DNA of 64,000 nt from Nocardioides sp. zg-DK7169 (GCF_013155365.1 NZ_JABJRA010000014.1:34939-98938); one strand, 5' to 3'; shown: positions 55,606-64,000, counted from the first letter of the stretch. Made by a program: numbers and translations. The notes: a model not told the origin generated them from the letters alone.

Positions 55606-56367
55606 TCAGCCGCGGGACGCGAGCAGCGCGGCCCCGACGATGCCGGCCTCGTTGCGCAGCGTCGCCGGCACGATCTCGGTCTCGAGGTCGAGCAGCGGCA
55701 GGAACTCGTCCGCGCGCTTGCTGATCCCGCCGCCCACGACGAAGAGGTCGGGGGAGAAGAGCTTCTCGAGGGTCGAGTAGTAGCGCTGGAGGCGGTGCGC
55801 CCACGACCTCATCGACAGGTCCTCGGCCTTGCGGGCGCTGTTGGCGGCCCGTTTCTCGGCGTTGTGGCCGTCGATCTCGAGGTGCCCGAGCTCGGAGTTC
55901 GGGATCAGCACGCCGTCGTGCACCAGGGCCGAGCCGATGCCGGTGCCCAGGGTGGTGACGATGACCAGTCCGCGGCGCCCGCGCGCGGCGCCGTACTCCA
56001 CCTCGGCGAGGCCGGCCGCGTCGGCGTCGTTGACCACGTGGACCTGGCGTCCGGTCGCCTCGCTGAACAGCACGTCGGCGTCGGTGCCGATCCAGGAGCG
56101 GTCGATGTTGGCGGCCGAGCGCACCACCCCGTGCCGCACGACGCCGGGGACCGTCACGCCGACCGGCCCGTCCGCCTCCGGGAAGCGGCGCAGCAGCGCC
56201 ACCACCGTCTCTGCGATCGCCGGCGGGGTCGAGGGCTTCGGGGTCTCGACCCGCGCCCGTTCGCCGGGCTCGCCGTTCGCGAGGTCCACCGGGGCGCACT
56301 TGATGCCGCTGCCGCCGAAGTCGATGCCGACGGGCGAGCCCTGCAGGGGAGTGGGTGGGGTGCTCAT
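55606..56367 (-). CDS. ppgK: Polyphosphate glucokinase
   Basis: 253-aa ROK-related kinase that phosphorylates glucose with polyphosphate and/or ATP. Motifs: phosphate-binding GIDFGGSGIKCAPVD, VVNDADAAGLAE with catalytic Asp, TLGTGIGSAL and the substrate region NSELGHLEIDG. ATG 56367 is used; an ATG 21 codons earlier overlaps the alkane operator region. It is divergent from alkB. Confidence 0.93.
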   Translation of the reverse strand: MSTPPTPLQGSPVGIDFGGSGIKCAPVDLANGEPGERARVETPKPSTPPAIAETVVALLRRFPEADGPVGVTVPGVVRHGVVRSAANIDRSWIGTDADVLFSEATGRQVHVVNDADAAGLAEVEYGAARGRRGLVIVTTLGTGIGSALVHDGVLIPNSELGHLEIDGHNAEKRAANSARKAEDLSMRSWAHRLQRYYSTLEKLFSPDLFVVGGGISKRADEFLPLLDLETEIVPATLRNEAGIVGAALLASRG

Positions 56368-56391
56368 GGACTCACGGTAGAGCCCCGGCGT

Positions 56392-56448
56392 GCTTGACAG
56401 ATATCCGTCCCTTGTCAAGCAGGTTGACATTCCCTAGTGTTCTGTCAA
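56392..56448 (+). promoter_or_regulatory. alkB promoter with twin operators
   Basis: Two copies of TTGACA-N13-TGTCAA (56394-56418 and 56424-56448) lie with centres 30 bp apart, about three helical turns. A promoter TTGTCA-N17-TAGTGT (56412-56417, 56435-56440) is interleaved with them, so a bound dimer would block polymerase. The likely ligand-controlled repressor is the TetR protein encoded after alkB. Confidence 0.7.
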
Positions 56449-56504
56449 TCACGCGGCATGACCGCCGTCACGCTCCCTCGACGCATCTCCCCCAGGAGGA
56501 CCCC

Positions 56505-57986
56505 ATGGCAGCGCGCAGCACGACCTCGACGAACCCGAGAACCACGAGGGAGACCATCGCGAACAGCACGGTCCCGCCGGGCTCGGTCGAGCGCTGGCGC
56601 GACCCGAAGCGCCACCTGTGGCTGATCGGCCTCGTGGTGCCCTCGCTGGCGTTCGTGGCGTACGGCGGCTGGGCGCTGACCGGCTTCGGCGGGTTCTTCT
56701 GGGTCGGGCCGCTGGTGATCCTCGTGGTCGTACCGGTCATCGACCTGCTCACCGGGCTGGACCGCTCCAACCCGCCGGACGACGTGCTCGAGCAGCTGGA
56801 GGAGGACCGCTACTACCGCTGGATCACCTATCTCTTCCTGCCCGTGCAGTACGTCGGGTTCCTCGGCGCGATGTACCTCGTCGCGCACGGCGACCCGTTC
56901 CTCGGCCAGGGCGACCTCGCGACCTGGGAGAAGATCGGGCTGGCGGTCTCGATCGGCTGCATCGGCGGGATCGGCATCAACACCGCCCACGAGCTCGGGC
57001 ACAAGAAGGAGAGCCACGAGCGCTGGCTGTCCAAGATCGCGCTCGCGCAGAGCTTCTACGGCCACTTCTACATCGAGCACAACCGGGGCCACCACGTCCG
57101 CGTCGCCACCCCCGAGGACCCCGCGAGCAGCCGGCTGGGGGAGACCTTCTACGCCTTCTGGCCCCGCACCGTCCTCGGCTCGCTGAAGAGCGCCTGGCGC
57201 CTGGAGAAGCGCCGCTACGCGCGCCGCCAGCAGCACCCGTTCCGCCCGGGCAACGACGTCCTCAACGCCTGGGTGATGTCCGCGGTGCTGTGGGGCGCGG
57301 TCGTGGTGTGGCTCGGCCCGGGGGTGCTGCCCTACCTCGTGGTGCAGGCCGTCGTCGGGTTCTCGCTGCTCGAGGTCGTCAACTACATGGAGCACTACGG
57401 AATGCTGCGCCAGAAGGTCGGCGTCGGGAAGCGCGAGCGCTACGAGCGCGTCGACCCCTCGCACTCGTGGAACTCCAACAACGTCGCCACCAACGTGCTG
57501 CTCTACCACCTCCAGCGCCACAGCGACCACCACGCGAACCCGACGCGGCGCTACCAGACCCTGCGCGACTTCGAGGAGAGCCCGGTGCTCCCGACCGGGT
57601 ACGCCGGGATGATCGTGCTGGCCCTGGTCCCGCCGCTGTGGCGCCGGGTGATGGACCCCCGCGTGCTCGCGCACTTCGACGGCGACGTGACCCGCGCCAA
57701 CATCTCCCCGCGCCGGCGCGAGCGGGTGCTGGCGGCGTACCCGCCCCCGGTCGCCGAGGCGGACGAGGCCCCGCGCGCCGACCTCACGGCCGTGGACGCC
57801 GACGAGGTGCTCGCCGCCGCCTGCCCGGGCTGCGAGTACGTCTACGAGGTCGCCGCGGGCGACGAGCACGAGGGCTTCGCGGCCGGCACCGCCTGGGCCG
57901 ACATCCCCGCCGACTGGTGCTGCCCGGACTGCGGGGTGCGGGAGAAGGTCGACTTCGTCCCCCTCGAGCGGGTGGCGGCCGGCTGA
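56505..57986 (+). CDS. alkB: Alkane 1-monooxygenase fused to rubredoxin
   Basis: 493-aa membrane diiron enzyme that hydroxylates medium to long n-alkanes at the terminal carbon. Six hydrophobic segments and the histidine boxes HELGHKKESH, EHNRGHH, LQRHSDHH plus NYMEHYG are present. After residue about 420 an Ala/Asp-rich linker leads to a rubredoxin domain with CPGCEYVY and CCPDCG iron ligands, so the electron donor is built in. Such fusions are known in Nocardioides, Dietzia and relatives. AGGAGG precedes ATG 56505. Confidence 0.96.
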   Translation: MAARSTTSTNPRTTRETIANSTVPPGSVERWRDPKRHLWLIGLVVPSLAFVAYGGWALTGFGGFFWVGPLVILVVVPVIDLLTGLDRSNPPDDVLEQLEEDRYYRWITYLFLPVQYVGFLGAMYLVAHGDPFLGQGDLATWEKIGLAVSIGCIGGIGINTAHELGHKKESHERWLSKIALAQSFYGHFYIEHNRGHHVRVATPEDPASSRLGETFYAFWPRTVLGSLKSAWRLEKRRYARRQQHPFRPGNDVLNAWVMSAVLWGAVVVWLGPGVLPYLVVQAVVGFSLLEVVNYMEHYGMLRQKVGVGKRERYERVDPSHSWNSNNVATNVLLYHLQRHSDHHANPTRRYQTLRDFEESPVLPTGYAGMIVLALVPPLWRRVMDPRVLAHFDGDVTRANISPRRRERVLAAYPPPVAEADEAPRADLTAVDADEVLAAACPGCEYVYEVAAGDEHEGFAAGTAWADIPADWCCPDCGVREKVDFVPLERVAAG

Positions 57987-58024
57987 GGCGTGGCCGGTCG
58001 GCGGGCGGTTCCTAGACTGGAGCC

Positions 58025-58597
58025 ATGACCACCCGCGAGCGAGTCCTCGACGCTGCGGTCGCGATGACGACCGAGGACGGGTGGGCGAAGGTCACCATGG
58101 CCCGCCTCGCCGACCGGGTGGGCGTGAGCCGCCAGACCGTGCACAACGAGATGGGCACCAAGGCCGGCCTCGCCGAGGCGATGGTCCAGCGCGAGCTGGA
58201 GCGCTTCCTCAGCGTGGTCAGCGCCGCCTTCGACGCGCACCCCGACGACCTGGTCGCCGCGGTGCGTGCGGCGTCGCTGGGGGTGCTCGAGCACGCCCAG
58301 GACAACCGGTTGCTGCACGCGGTCGTGTCCGCCACCCACGGCGCGGACACCGAGCTGCTCCCGCTGCTGACCACCCACTCCGCCTCGCTGCTCGCGGGCG
58401 CCAAGGCGGTGGTCGCCCTGCGGCTCTCTGCGTACGACGTCCCGCTCGTGCCGGCCGAGCTCGAGGCCGGCATCGACATGATCGTCCGGGTCGTGCTCAG
58501 CCACGTCATGCAGCCATCCGGCTCGCCCGCCGCCACCGCCGACTCGATCGCCTGGGTCGCCGCGCGGGTGCTGGGCGCGGAGCTGCCGGGTCGCTGA
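58025..58597 (+). CDS. TetR-family regulator, probable alkane repressor (AlkX-like)
   Basis: 190 aa. HTH WAKVTMARLADRVGVSRQTVHNEMG (core MARLADRVGVSRQTVHNE) near residues 22-45, then a helical ligand domain. It starts 38 bp after alkB in the same direction, the arrangement of alkX genes that repress alkB and respond to fatty acids. The paired operators ahead of alkB are its likely targets. Confidence 0.88.
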   Translation: MTTRERVLDAAVAMTTEDGWAKVTMARLADRVGVSRQTVHNEMGTKAGLAEAMVQRELERFLSVVSAAFDAHPDDLVAAVRAASLGVLEHAQDNRLLHAVVSATHGADTELLPLLTTHSASLLAGAKAVVALRLSAYDVPLVPAELEAGIDMIVRVVLSHVMQPSGSPAATADSIAWVAARVLGAELPGR

Positions 58598-58606
58598 GGC
58601 GGCCGC

Positions 58607-59275
58607 TCAGCCCTCGACGCGTACGCCGAGCGCCTCGGCGAACGCCGGGGCGAGCAGCGTGAGCTGGTCGGGGGTGACGGTGGCGCCGCGCAGGTCGAGC
58701 GGGCCGTCGATGACGGCGAGGTCCGCGCCGCGCAGGTCGAGGGCCTCCAGCGTGCTGCCGCGGACGTCGAGCTGGGCGACGCGGGTGTCGGTCAGCCGGA
58801 CGCGGCGCACCTTGGCGCTGCTCAGGTCGAGCTCCTCGATCAGGCAGTCGGTGAACGCGACGTCGAGCAGCTCGGCCCCGCGCAGGTTGACGAAGCTCAG
58901 CTTGCAGCCGACGAAGTGCACCGAGCGCCACTGCGACTCGTAGGCCTCCAGCGAGCCCAGCCGGCCGCTGACCCGGACGTCGCGCCACTGGCCCCGGGCG
59001 GCGCGCACCACCGGCATCGCGACCCGGTCCAGGTGCACCTCGGAGAGCCGCGCGCCCTTGAGATCGGTCTCGTCGGCGGACACGGCCGTCAGCTGGGTGG
59101 AGGCCAGGACCGCGCCGGTGAGGTCGAGGTGCCCGAGCGTCAGGTCGGCGTACCGCACCGACTCGAGGTCGGCGTTGCGGCGCAGGTCGGCGGGGTCGCC
59201 CTCGCCCAGCGCCCCGAGCCGGAGCTCGTCGATCTGGGGGGCCTGCGTGGTGGTGCGGCGGCGGGAGGCGCTCAC
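58607..59275 (-). CDS. Pentapeptide repeat protein
   Basis: 222 aa forming a predicted right-handed quadrilateral beta-helix from A(D/N)LXX repeats, for example NADLESVRYADLTLGHLDLTG and LDLRGADLAVIDGPLDLRGA (each seen in five-residue steps). No membrane segment. Some such proteins mimic DNA and protect gyrase, but no function can be assigned here. ATG 59275. It converges on the TetR gene with nine bases between. Confidence 0.88.
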   Translation of the reverse strand: MSASRRRTTTQAPQIDELRLGALGEGDPADLRRNADLESVRYADLTLGHLDLTGAVLASTQLTAVSADETDLKGARLSEVHLDRVAMPVVRAARGQWRDVRVSGRLGSLEAYESQWRSVHFVGCKLSFVNLRGAELLDVAFTDCLIEELDLSSAKVRRVRLTDTRVAQLDVRGSTLEALDLRGADLAVIDGPLDLRGATVTPDQLTLLAPAFAEALGVRVEG

Positions 59276-59429
59276 GGGGGTCCTGACGGGTCGTTCGGCT
59301 GGATCGGGGCCAGCGTAGGCCGGGCGGGCGGACCCGGTGGCCCGCGGCCCCGACCGGGCGCATGCTGGAGGTGTCGGTGACGCGCGGGCGCACGTCCGCG
59401 GCCGGGCTCCGGCGTCCCGGGAGGACCCG

Positions 59430-60254
59430 ATGTGTCGATGGCTCGCCTACTCCGGCTCGTCCGTGCCCATCGAGGCGCTCGTCTACCGGCCGGAGAACTC
59501 GCTGGTGGTGCAGAGCCTGCGTGCGCGCATGGGCGCGGAGCCGACGAACGGGGACGGCTTCGGCGTGGGCTGGTACGGCACCGCGCCGACCCCTGGGCTG
59601 TTCCGCAGCCCCGCGCCGGCCTGGAACGACCTCAACCTGCGCGAGCTGGCGGCGCAGATCAGCTCGCCGCTCTACTTCGCGCACGTGCGCGCCTCCAGCG
59701 GCACCCCGGTCCAGCAGACCAACTGCCACCCGTTCCGGCACGGGCAGTGGCTGTGGATGCACAACGGGCGCCTCGCCGGCTTCACCGCGATGAAGCGGGA
59801 CCTGCTCCTGGCCGTCGACCCGGAGCTGTTCGCCACGATCGAGGGCTCGACGGACTCGGAGGTCTTCTTCCACCTCGCTCTCACCCTCGGGCTGACCGAG
59901 GACCCGCCGGGCGCGGTCGCCCGCGCGGTGGGACTCATCGAGGGGACCGCGCGCCGCCACGGGATCCCCGCGCCGGTGCAGATGACCGTCGCGACGACCG
60001 ACGGCCGGACGGTCTGGGCGTTCCGCTACTCCAGCGACGGACACTCCCGCACGCTCTTCCACAGCACCGACGTGTCCACGCTGCGCCACCAGCACCCCGA
60101 GAACCCGGTGCTGCGCCAGCTCTCCGACGAGACCCGCATCGTCGTCTCCGAGCCGCTCGGCGACCTGCGCGGCGCCTGGCGCGAGGTCCCGGAGTCGACC
60201 TCCATCACCGTCCGCGGGGGTGTCGAGGAGCTGCGCCCGTTCGCGCCGGCGTAG
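59430..60254 (+). CDS. Class II glutamine amidotransferase (EgtC/YafJ-like)
   Basis: 274-aa N-terminal-nucleophile amidohydrolase. After Met removal Cys2 (MCRWLAYSG) is the nucleophile; NGDGFGVGWY, ARLPYFAHVRA-type (LYFAHVRASSGTPVQQTNCHPF) and MHNGRLAGF are class II amidotransferase motifs. EgtC of ergothioneine synthesis belongs here, but no other egt genes are nearby, so the substrate is open. ATG 59430 follows GGGAGG. Confidence 0.88.
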   Translation: MCRWLAYSGSSVPIEALVYRPENSLVVQSLRARMGAEPTNGDGFGVGWYGTAPTPGLFRSPAPAWNDLNLRELAAQISSPLYFAHVRASSGTPVQQTNCHPFRHGQWLWMHNGRLAGFTAMKRDLLLAVDPELFATIEGSTDSEVFFHLALTLGLTEDPPGAVARAVGLIEGTARRHGIPAPVQMTVATTDGRTVWAFRYSSDGHSRTLFHSTDVSTLRHQHPENPVLRQLSDETRIVVSEPLGDLRGAWREVPESTSITVRGGVEELRPFAPA

Positions 60255-60288
60255 CGGCCGGCGACGCCCCGCGAGGCGGAGGCGCCGG

Positions 60289-61275
60289 TCAGGGCCGATC
60301 GAGGTGGGACGGCGTGCTGTCGGCGACCACCGCGCCGCGCTGGCCCTGCGGGCGCTCCGGGCCGATGGTGGAGTCGCGCGAGGTCTGGCGTTCGGACTCA
60401 CCGTTGACGGCTGCTCCGATGACGACGAGCAGGACGGTGAGCCAGAGCCAGAGCATGCTGATGGCCACCCCCGCCAGCGAGCCGTACGTCGTGCCGTAGG
60501 TGCCGAGGTTCTGCACGTAGGCGAACAGCGCGGCGGAGGTCGCCGCCCACAGCACGGTGGCACCCATGGCACCCCACGTCGTCCAGCGCCACCGCGGGTC
60601 CTTGCGATCGGGGGCGAATCGGTAGAGGACGGCCAGCATCGTGCTCATCAGCACCGCCAGCGCCGGCCACACCAGCACCGCCGCCAGGGCACGCACGTGG
60701 CCCGAAGAGTCCGCCAGGCTCCGGGTGGTCACGCCGGCGAGGGAGATCACCGCGCCCAGCAGCAACGCACCGCCGAGGACGAACAGCAGCCCCAGGAGGG
60801 TGCGCCGGAGGAAGCCGCGGGTCTCCTTCTCGTGGTAGGCCACGGTCAACGCGTCGATGAGAGCCATCACGGCAGTCGTGGCGGTCCACAGCGCGAGCAC
60901 CAGACCGACGAGCCCGCGCACCGTCAGCACCTCGGTCGAGGCGGTGGTGATGCTGGTCAGCTGGTCGCTGACCAGCGATTGCACCTGCGGCGGCAGCACC
61001 TCCGCGACCCGGGACAGCTGGCTGCGCGCCTGATCGGGAGTGTTGAGGGCCCCGTAGACCGACAGCGCGGTCACCAGCACCGGCGCCACCGACAAGACGG
61101 CGAAGAACGCCACCCCGGCACTGAGGATGGGAAGACGCGCCTCGACCACGTGCGCTCCGGCCCGACGCAGGAGCTGTCGCCAATCCTGGGCGGACAGCTG
61201 GGCAGGGGTGACAGCGCCGTCGGCGGCGGTGTCGGCGTCTGTGTCCTCCTGCGAGCTCCGCGTCACCGGTCCCAT
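60289..61275 (-). CDS. YihY/BrkB family membrane protein
   Basis: 328 aa with six hydrophobic segments. Family signatures are LPILSAGVAFFAVLSVAPVLV and, later, LYRFAPDRKDPRWRWTTWGAMGATVLW and YGTTYGSLAGVAISMLWLW (each a short segment of the domain). Once called ribonuclease BN by error; the real role is unknown, possibly export. ATG 61275; acidic N-terminus of about 30 residues. Confidence 0.9.
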   Translation of the reverse strand: MGPVTRSSQEDTDADTAADGAVTPAQLSAQDWRQLLRRAGAHVVEARLPILSAGVAFFAVLSVAPVLVTALSVYGALNTPDQARSQLSRVAEVLPPQVQSLVSDQLTSITTASTEVLTVRGLVGLVLALWTATTAVMALIDALTVAYHEKETRGFLRRTLLGLLFVLGGALLLGAVISLAGVTTRSLADSSGHVRALAAVLVWPALAVLMSTMLAVLYRFAPDRKDPRWRWTTWGAMGATVLWAATSAALFAYVQNLGTYGTTYGSLAGVAISMLWLWLTVLLVVIGAAVNGESERQTSRDSTIGPERPQGQRGAVVADSTPSHLDRP

Positions 61276-61348
61276 GATTCGCCGCGCCGGCGCGGGTGTC
61301 GAGGCCAGCCGACGCCCGCTCGGCCGGTGTCGGCGCTAGCGTGGGTGG

Positions 61349-61528
61349 ATGGTGACCTACCGCTTCCTCGACGGTCTGGGCCAACCGTTGCTCGAGCGCG
61401 AGTTCGCAGACCACGCCGCCGCCCTCGCCTGGGCCGCCGAGGAGGACGAGCTCGACGCGGAGGTGCAGCGGGTCGAGTACCGCGGGCCGGATGGTGACTG
61501 GCGCTGGGCGGGGCCGTTGTTGGGGTGA
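61349..61528 (+). CDS. Small uncharacterised protein
   Basis: 59-residue acidic protein opening MVTYRFLDGLGQPLLEREF and ending WRWAGPLLG, with codons strongly GC-ending like native genes. No signal or membrane segment. Not assigned to a family. ATG 61349 is 73 bp from the divergent yihY-like start. Confidence 0.6.
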   Translation: MVTYRFLDGLGQPLLEREFADHAAALAWAAEEDELDAEVQRVEYRGPDGDWRWAGPLLG

Positions 61529-61574
61529 GGTGCGGGTGGACGCATCGATGGGCGAACTGCTCGCGCAGGTCCGC

Positions 61575-62255
61575 TCACTCTGGTCCGTTCTTGTTGTGTC
61601 CAAGCGATCGCGCCTGAAGCACTTCCTTCCAGTACGACTCCCGCTCTAGGACGTGTGCGTCGTCGGTCCGCATGGACCAATACTCAAGAAGCGCGAACCG
61701 CATGTTGGTCCGGTAGTACTCCTCGCCCTTCTGCTCGGCGAGTTCCTTGAGGCCGACGTTGCCCCCGTGCAGCGTGGCCGCGTACGTCGCCCACCGTTGC
61801 CAGACGCCGGTGTCGCCGTAGGCGGATCCGACGTAGCGCTGCCCGGTCTCCTTGTCATGGATGACGTAGACGCCCTTCATGCTCTCCAGTGCGATCCGCC
61901 AGTCGACTCGGGCCTGAGCGACGACAGCCTGTAGATCGGCGAGGCTGTGGTTGATTCGGTCGTGCCCCGGGAAGGGGTCACCGGCAAACGGCTCTTCCAG
62001 GATCGACGAGACGGTCATCGCGGGCAGCACCGACTCCATCCTGCGTCGAATGTTCCAGTTCCAGCCCTGCCACTCCTCGTGGTTGGTCGCCAGCACGTCG
62101 ATGGCCTGCTTGTTGCCGTCCCAGACTGCGAAGTGGACCTTGAATGCTGTCGGGTCCAGGCCGGCGGGGAGGAGCGCGGCGAGCGGAATGGCTTCCCTAG
62201 GTGGACCATGGGCAGTCCCCGCCGAGTAGCGGGTTCTGCGCGCCGGGGGCAGCAT
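61575..62255 (-). CDS. GIY-YIG nuclease family protein, possibly 5'-truncated
   Basis: 226 aa as drawn. A C-terminal GIY-YIG domain begins KGVYVIHDKETGQRYVGSAYG with conserved Arg in WQRWATYAATLHGGN and Glu in the final helix. The N-terminal half (PLAALLPAGLDPTAFKVHFAVWDG onwards) looks like a conserved accessory domain, but the first 22 residues (MLPPARRTRYSAGTAHGPPREA) do not, and no ribosome-binding site fits. The block GGGCAGTCCCC at 62210-62220, matching an IS-end sequence at 63874-63884, falls at this junction. Codon use is mixed, suggesting transfer. Confidence 0.75.
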   Translation of the reverse strand: MLPPARRTRYSAGTAHGPPREAIPLAALLPAGLDPTAFKVHFAVWDGNKQAIDVLATNHEEWQGWNWNIRRRMESVLPAMTVSSILEEPFAGDPFPGHDRINHSLADLQAVVAQARVDWRIALESMKGVYVIHDKETGQRYVGSAYGDTGVWQRWATYAATLHGGNVGLKELAEQKGEEYYRTNMRFALLEYWSMRTDDAHVLERESYWKEVLQARSLGHNKNGPE

Positions 62256-62449
62256 CCAGGATCCGGACGCCGAGGTGACACGCTCTGCGCCGAGGTCGAT
62301 CGACTAGTGCAGCCTCCGGATGCGGTAGCTAGCAACCAGATTCGCGGCGGCCGACCTCCGCTCTGGGCGGTCGGGCGGTTGTCCACAGGGCCCCTGACCT
62401 GCGACGACGACGGTCCGGGACTGTCGGTGGTCGGTGGTTGAGTAGGTCC

Positions 62450-63718
62450 ATGGAAGCACCTCGTCAGCCTCGATCCGGCCACCCGCTGGCCGCGGCGGTG
62501 GCGTGCGTGCACGAGGTTCTGGACAGCGTCGCTGATGCTCCGGTGTGGTCGCTGAGCGAGGCCGAGGCCGGTGCTGCCTTGCTGGAGCTGGGTGCCGAGA
62601 TCGACCGGTTGCAGGAGCTGCGGCTGCGGGTGGCGGCGCACGCGCATGCGGTTGAGGTGGGTGATGCGGTGGGTGCGACGAGCACGGCGAACTGGTGGGC
62701 GCACCAGTCGCGGCTGACCCGGCCGGAGACGCACCGGTTGATGCGCGTTGCCCGGGCGCTCGACAGCGGTCACCACGACGGCGTCCGCGACGCACTGGGA
62801 GCTGGGCGGATCCACCTGGATCAGGCGCAGGTGATTGTCGATGCCGTCGAGGATCTGCCCGCGGACCTCGTGGACGACGAGATCCGCGCGAAGGCAGAGG
62901 AGTTCCTCCTCGAGCAGGCGGATGAGCACGATGCGATCACGCTGCGGCGCCTGGCGAAGCGGCTGGTGGAGGTCGCGGCCCCGGAGCAGGCGGACGCTGC
63001 TGAGGCCGCCCGGTTGGAGCGTGAGGAGGCAGCCGCCCGCGCCGCCGCGCGACTGACGATGTCCGATGACGGGCACGGCAAGACCCATGGTCGGTTCACG
63101 ATTCCCACCCACCACGCCGCCATGCTCCGCGCGGCGCTGTTGGCGATCGCGGCGCCGAAGCACCAGCACGCGGTGAACGGCGCCGGAGCCGCGGGCGCCG
63201 AGCGGCGGCCCGGTCCGGAGCGGATGGGGCAGGCGTTCTGCGAGTTCCTCGAGCGCTACCCCACCGACAAGCTCCCCGACGCCGGTGGGGTGGCCGCCAC
63301 GATCGTGGTCACGATGCCGCTGGACTCGCTGCTCGGCGGTCTGCGCGCGGCGCACCTGCACACCGGCGAGACCATCTCGGCCACCGAAGCCCGCCGCCTC
63401 GCCTGTCAGGCCGGGATCGTCCCCGCCGTCCTCGACGGCGAAGGCCGCCCCCTCGACGTCGGCCGCAAGCGCCGCTTCCACACCAAGACCCACCGCGTCG
63501 CACTCGCCCTACGCGACGGAGGCTGCACCGCAGAAGGGTGTGACTGGCCACCCGGCCTGTGCCACGCCCACCACGACGTCCCGTGGTCACGCGGCGGTGT
63601 GACCAGCGTGGCCAGCGGCCGGCTCCTCTGCCCCCGCCACCACGCCCGAGCACACGACCCCGGCTATGAGACCAAGACCCTCCCCGGCGGGAAGCTCACC
63701 TTCCACCGCCGGTGTTAG
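62450..63718 (+). CDS. DUF222 / HNH endonuclease (13E12 repeat family)
   Basis: 422 aa. A long DUF222 helical domain (about 1-300; LTRPETHRLMRVARALDSG, AGRIHLDQAQVIVDAVEDL) is followed by an HNH nuclease domain with CTAEGCDWPPGLCHAHHDVPW and LLCPRHHARAH, all metal ligands present. These genes are multi-copy in actinobacteria (mycobacterial REP13E12 family). ATG 62450 preferred; a TTG four codons earlier is possible. A perfect DnaA-box sequence (TTGTCCACA, 62379-62387) lies 62 bp upstream. Confidence 0.9.
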   Translation: MEAPRQPRSGHPLAAAVACVHEVLDSVADAPVWSLSEAEAGAALLELGAEIDRLQELRLRVAAHAHAVEVGDAVGATSTANWWAHQSRLTRPETHRLMRVARALDSGHHDGVRDALGAGRIHLDQAQVIVDAVEDLPADLVDDEIRAKAEEFLLEQADEHDAITLRRLAKRLVEVAAPEQADAAEAARLEREEAAARAAARLTMSDDGHGKTHGRFTIPTHHAAMLRAALLAIAAPKHQHAVNGAGAAGAERRPGPERMGQAFCEFLERYPTDKLPDAGGVAATIVVTMPLDSLLGGLRAAHLHTGETISATEARRLACQAGIVPAVLDGEGRPLDVGRKRRFHTKTHRVALALRDGGCTAEGCDWPPGLCHAHHDVPWSRGGVTSVASGRLLCPRHHARAHDPGYETKTLPGGKLTFHRRC

Positions 63719-63872
63719 ACCGAGCGTCCATGCGCGGCGGTGATGCGGTCGTCGTCTGCTGTCCTCGATTCGCCCTACTGCCGCACCTGGGGTTCGCAGC
63801 GAGCGGTCCGGCATGTCCCCAACGCGGCGGAAGGACGCAACCTCGGTTCGGCAATGCGAGGTCGACCAGTCT

Positions 63873-64000
63873 TGGGGACTGCCCCCGGTCTTGTTGACAC
63901 TCGGGGTTTGCGGGGATCAGGCCGCTTCTGAGATCGCGTAGATCATCTCAAACTCGACCGGGGTGAGCTTGCCGAGGCCTCGTTGGCGACGCCGGCGGTT
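63873..64000 (-). mobile_element. End of an IS3-type insertion sequence (continues beyond window)
   Basis: The transposase 3' end lies near the right window edge. The outer end probably starts around TGGGGACTGCCCCC at 63873, a TG-starting GC-rich terminus as in many IS3 elements; the other end is out of view so the inverted repeat cannot be verified. Confidence 0.5.
63916..64000 (-). CDS. IS3-family transposase, C-terminal fragment
   Basis: The last 27 or so residues read RRRQRGLGKLTPVEFEMIYA then ISEAA and stop at 63916-63918. The LGKLTPVEFE pattern is the usual C-terminus of IS3 OrfB transposases (RRRHSALGYLSPVEFE-like). The remainder lies outside the window. Confidence 0.75.

Noticed and set aside
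62379..62387. Perfect DnaA box ahead of the DUF222/HNH gene as an origin element
   Set aside because: Single isolated box with no neighbours; most likely chance or a family-specific leader feature.

Overview
The window is a 64-kb stretch of very GC-rich actinobacterial DNA that carries the chromosomal replication and partition region. Gene order (trxB-trxA, parB-parA-rsmG-jag-yidC-yidD-rnpA-rpmH, dnaA, dnaN, gnd, recF, dciA-like, gyrB, gyrA, DUF3566, tRNA-Ile, tRNA-Ala, ppi, rhomboid, crgA, pknB-pknA-pbpA-rodA-pstP-fhaB-fhaA, tRNA-Leu) is the classic actinobacterial origin order. The AlkB-rubredoxin fusion, DUF222/HNH gene and overall composition suggest Nocardioidaceae (Nocardioides-like); that taxonomic call is an inference. 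No rRNA genes or CRISPR arrays were seen.

Layout. 1-4.7 kb: end of an upstream gene, thioredoxin system, a GNAT acetyltransferase, an aminotransferase and a PlsC-type acyltransferase. 4.7-10.8 kb: a non-coding stretch with a parS site and 8-bp repeats, then the leftward operon rpmH to parB with four perfect parS sites. 10.8-18.2 kb: dnaA, an ohrR/ohr pair lodged between dnaA and dnaN, the dnaA-dnaN intergenic region with a long inverted repeat, then dnaN, gnd, recF and a DciA-like gene. 18.2-24.6 kb: gyrB, gyrA, DUF3566, tRNA-Ile, a DLW-39 small protein and tRNA-Ala. 24.6-28.2 kb: an accessory island (Nudix hydrolase plus PLD-helicase-DUF3427 protein) bounded by about 35-bp direct repeats. 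28.2-32 kb: a tightly coupled membrane/lipid operon containing a SURF1-DUF3817 fusion. 32-36.9 kb: a DUF5324-like protein, cyclophilin, rhomboid protease, an unknown gene between inverted arrays of a 22-bp repeat, a dense DnaA-box cluster, a duplicated CrgA and DUF881. 36.8-45.5 kb: the Ser/Thr kinase and cell-wall operon. 45.7-64 kb: tRNA-Leu, paired lipoproteins, an orphan histidine kinase, peroxidase, an MMPL transporter with its TetR regulator, polyphosphate glucokinase, alkane monooxygenase with its TetR regulator, assorted single genes, a GIY-YIG gene, a DUF222/HNH gene and the end of an IS3-type element.

Functional theme: initiation (DnaA, DnaN, DciA-like protein), supercoiling (GyrAB), segregation (ParAB/parS), and growth/division control (PknAB, PstP, FhaAB, PbpA, RodA, CrgA) are grouped together. 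The most unusual signals are non-coding: (a) 22-bp palindrome-bearing units in two inverted arrays around a possible nuclease gene, next to a DnaA-box cluster about 22 kb from dnaA; (b) four sets of 8-bp iterons close to RTCGACAN, three beside parB and one embedded in dnaA with atypical codons; (c) a direct-repeat-bounded Nudix/helicase island after tRNA-Ala.
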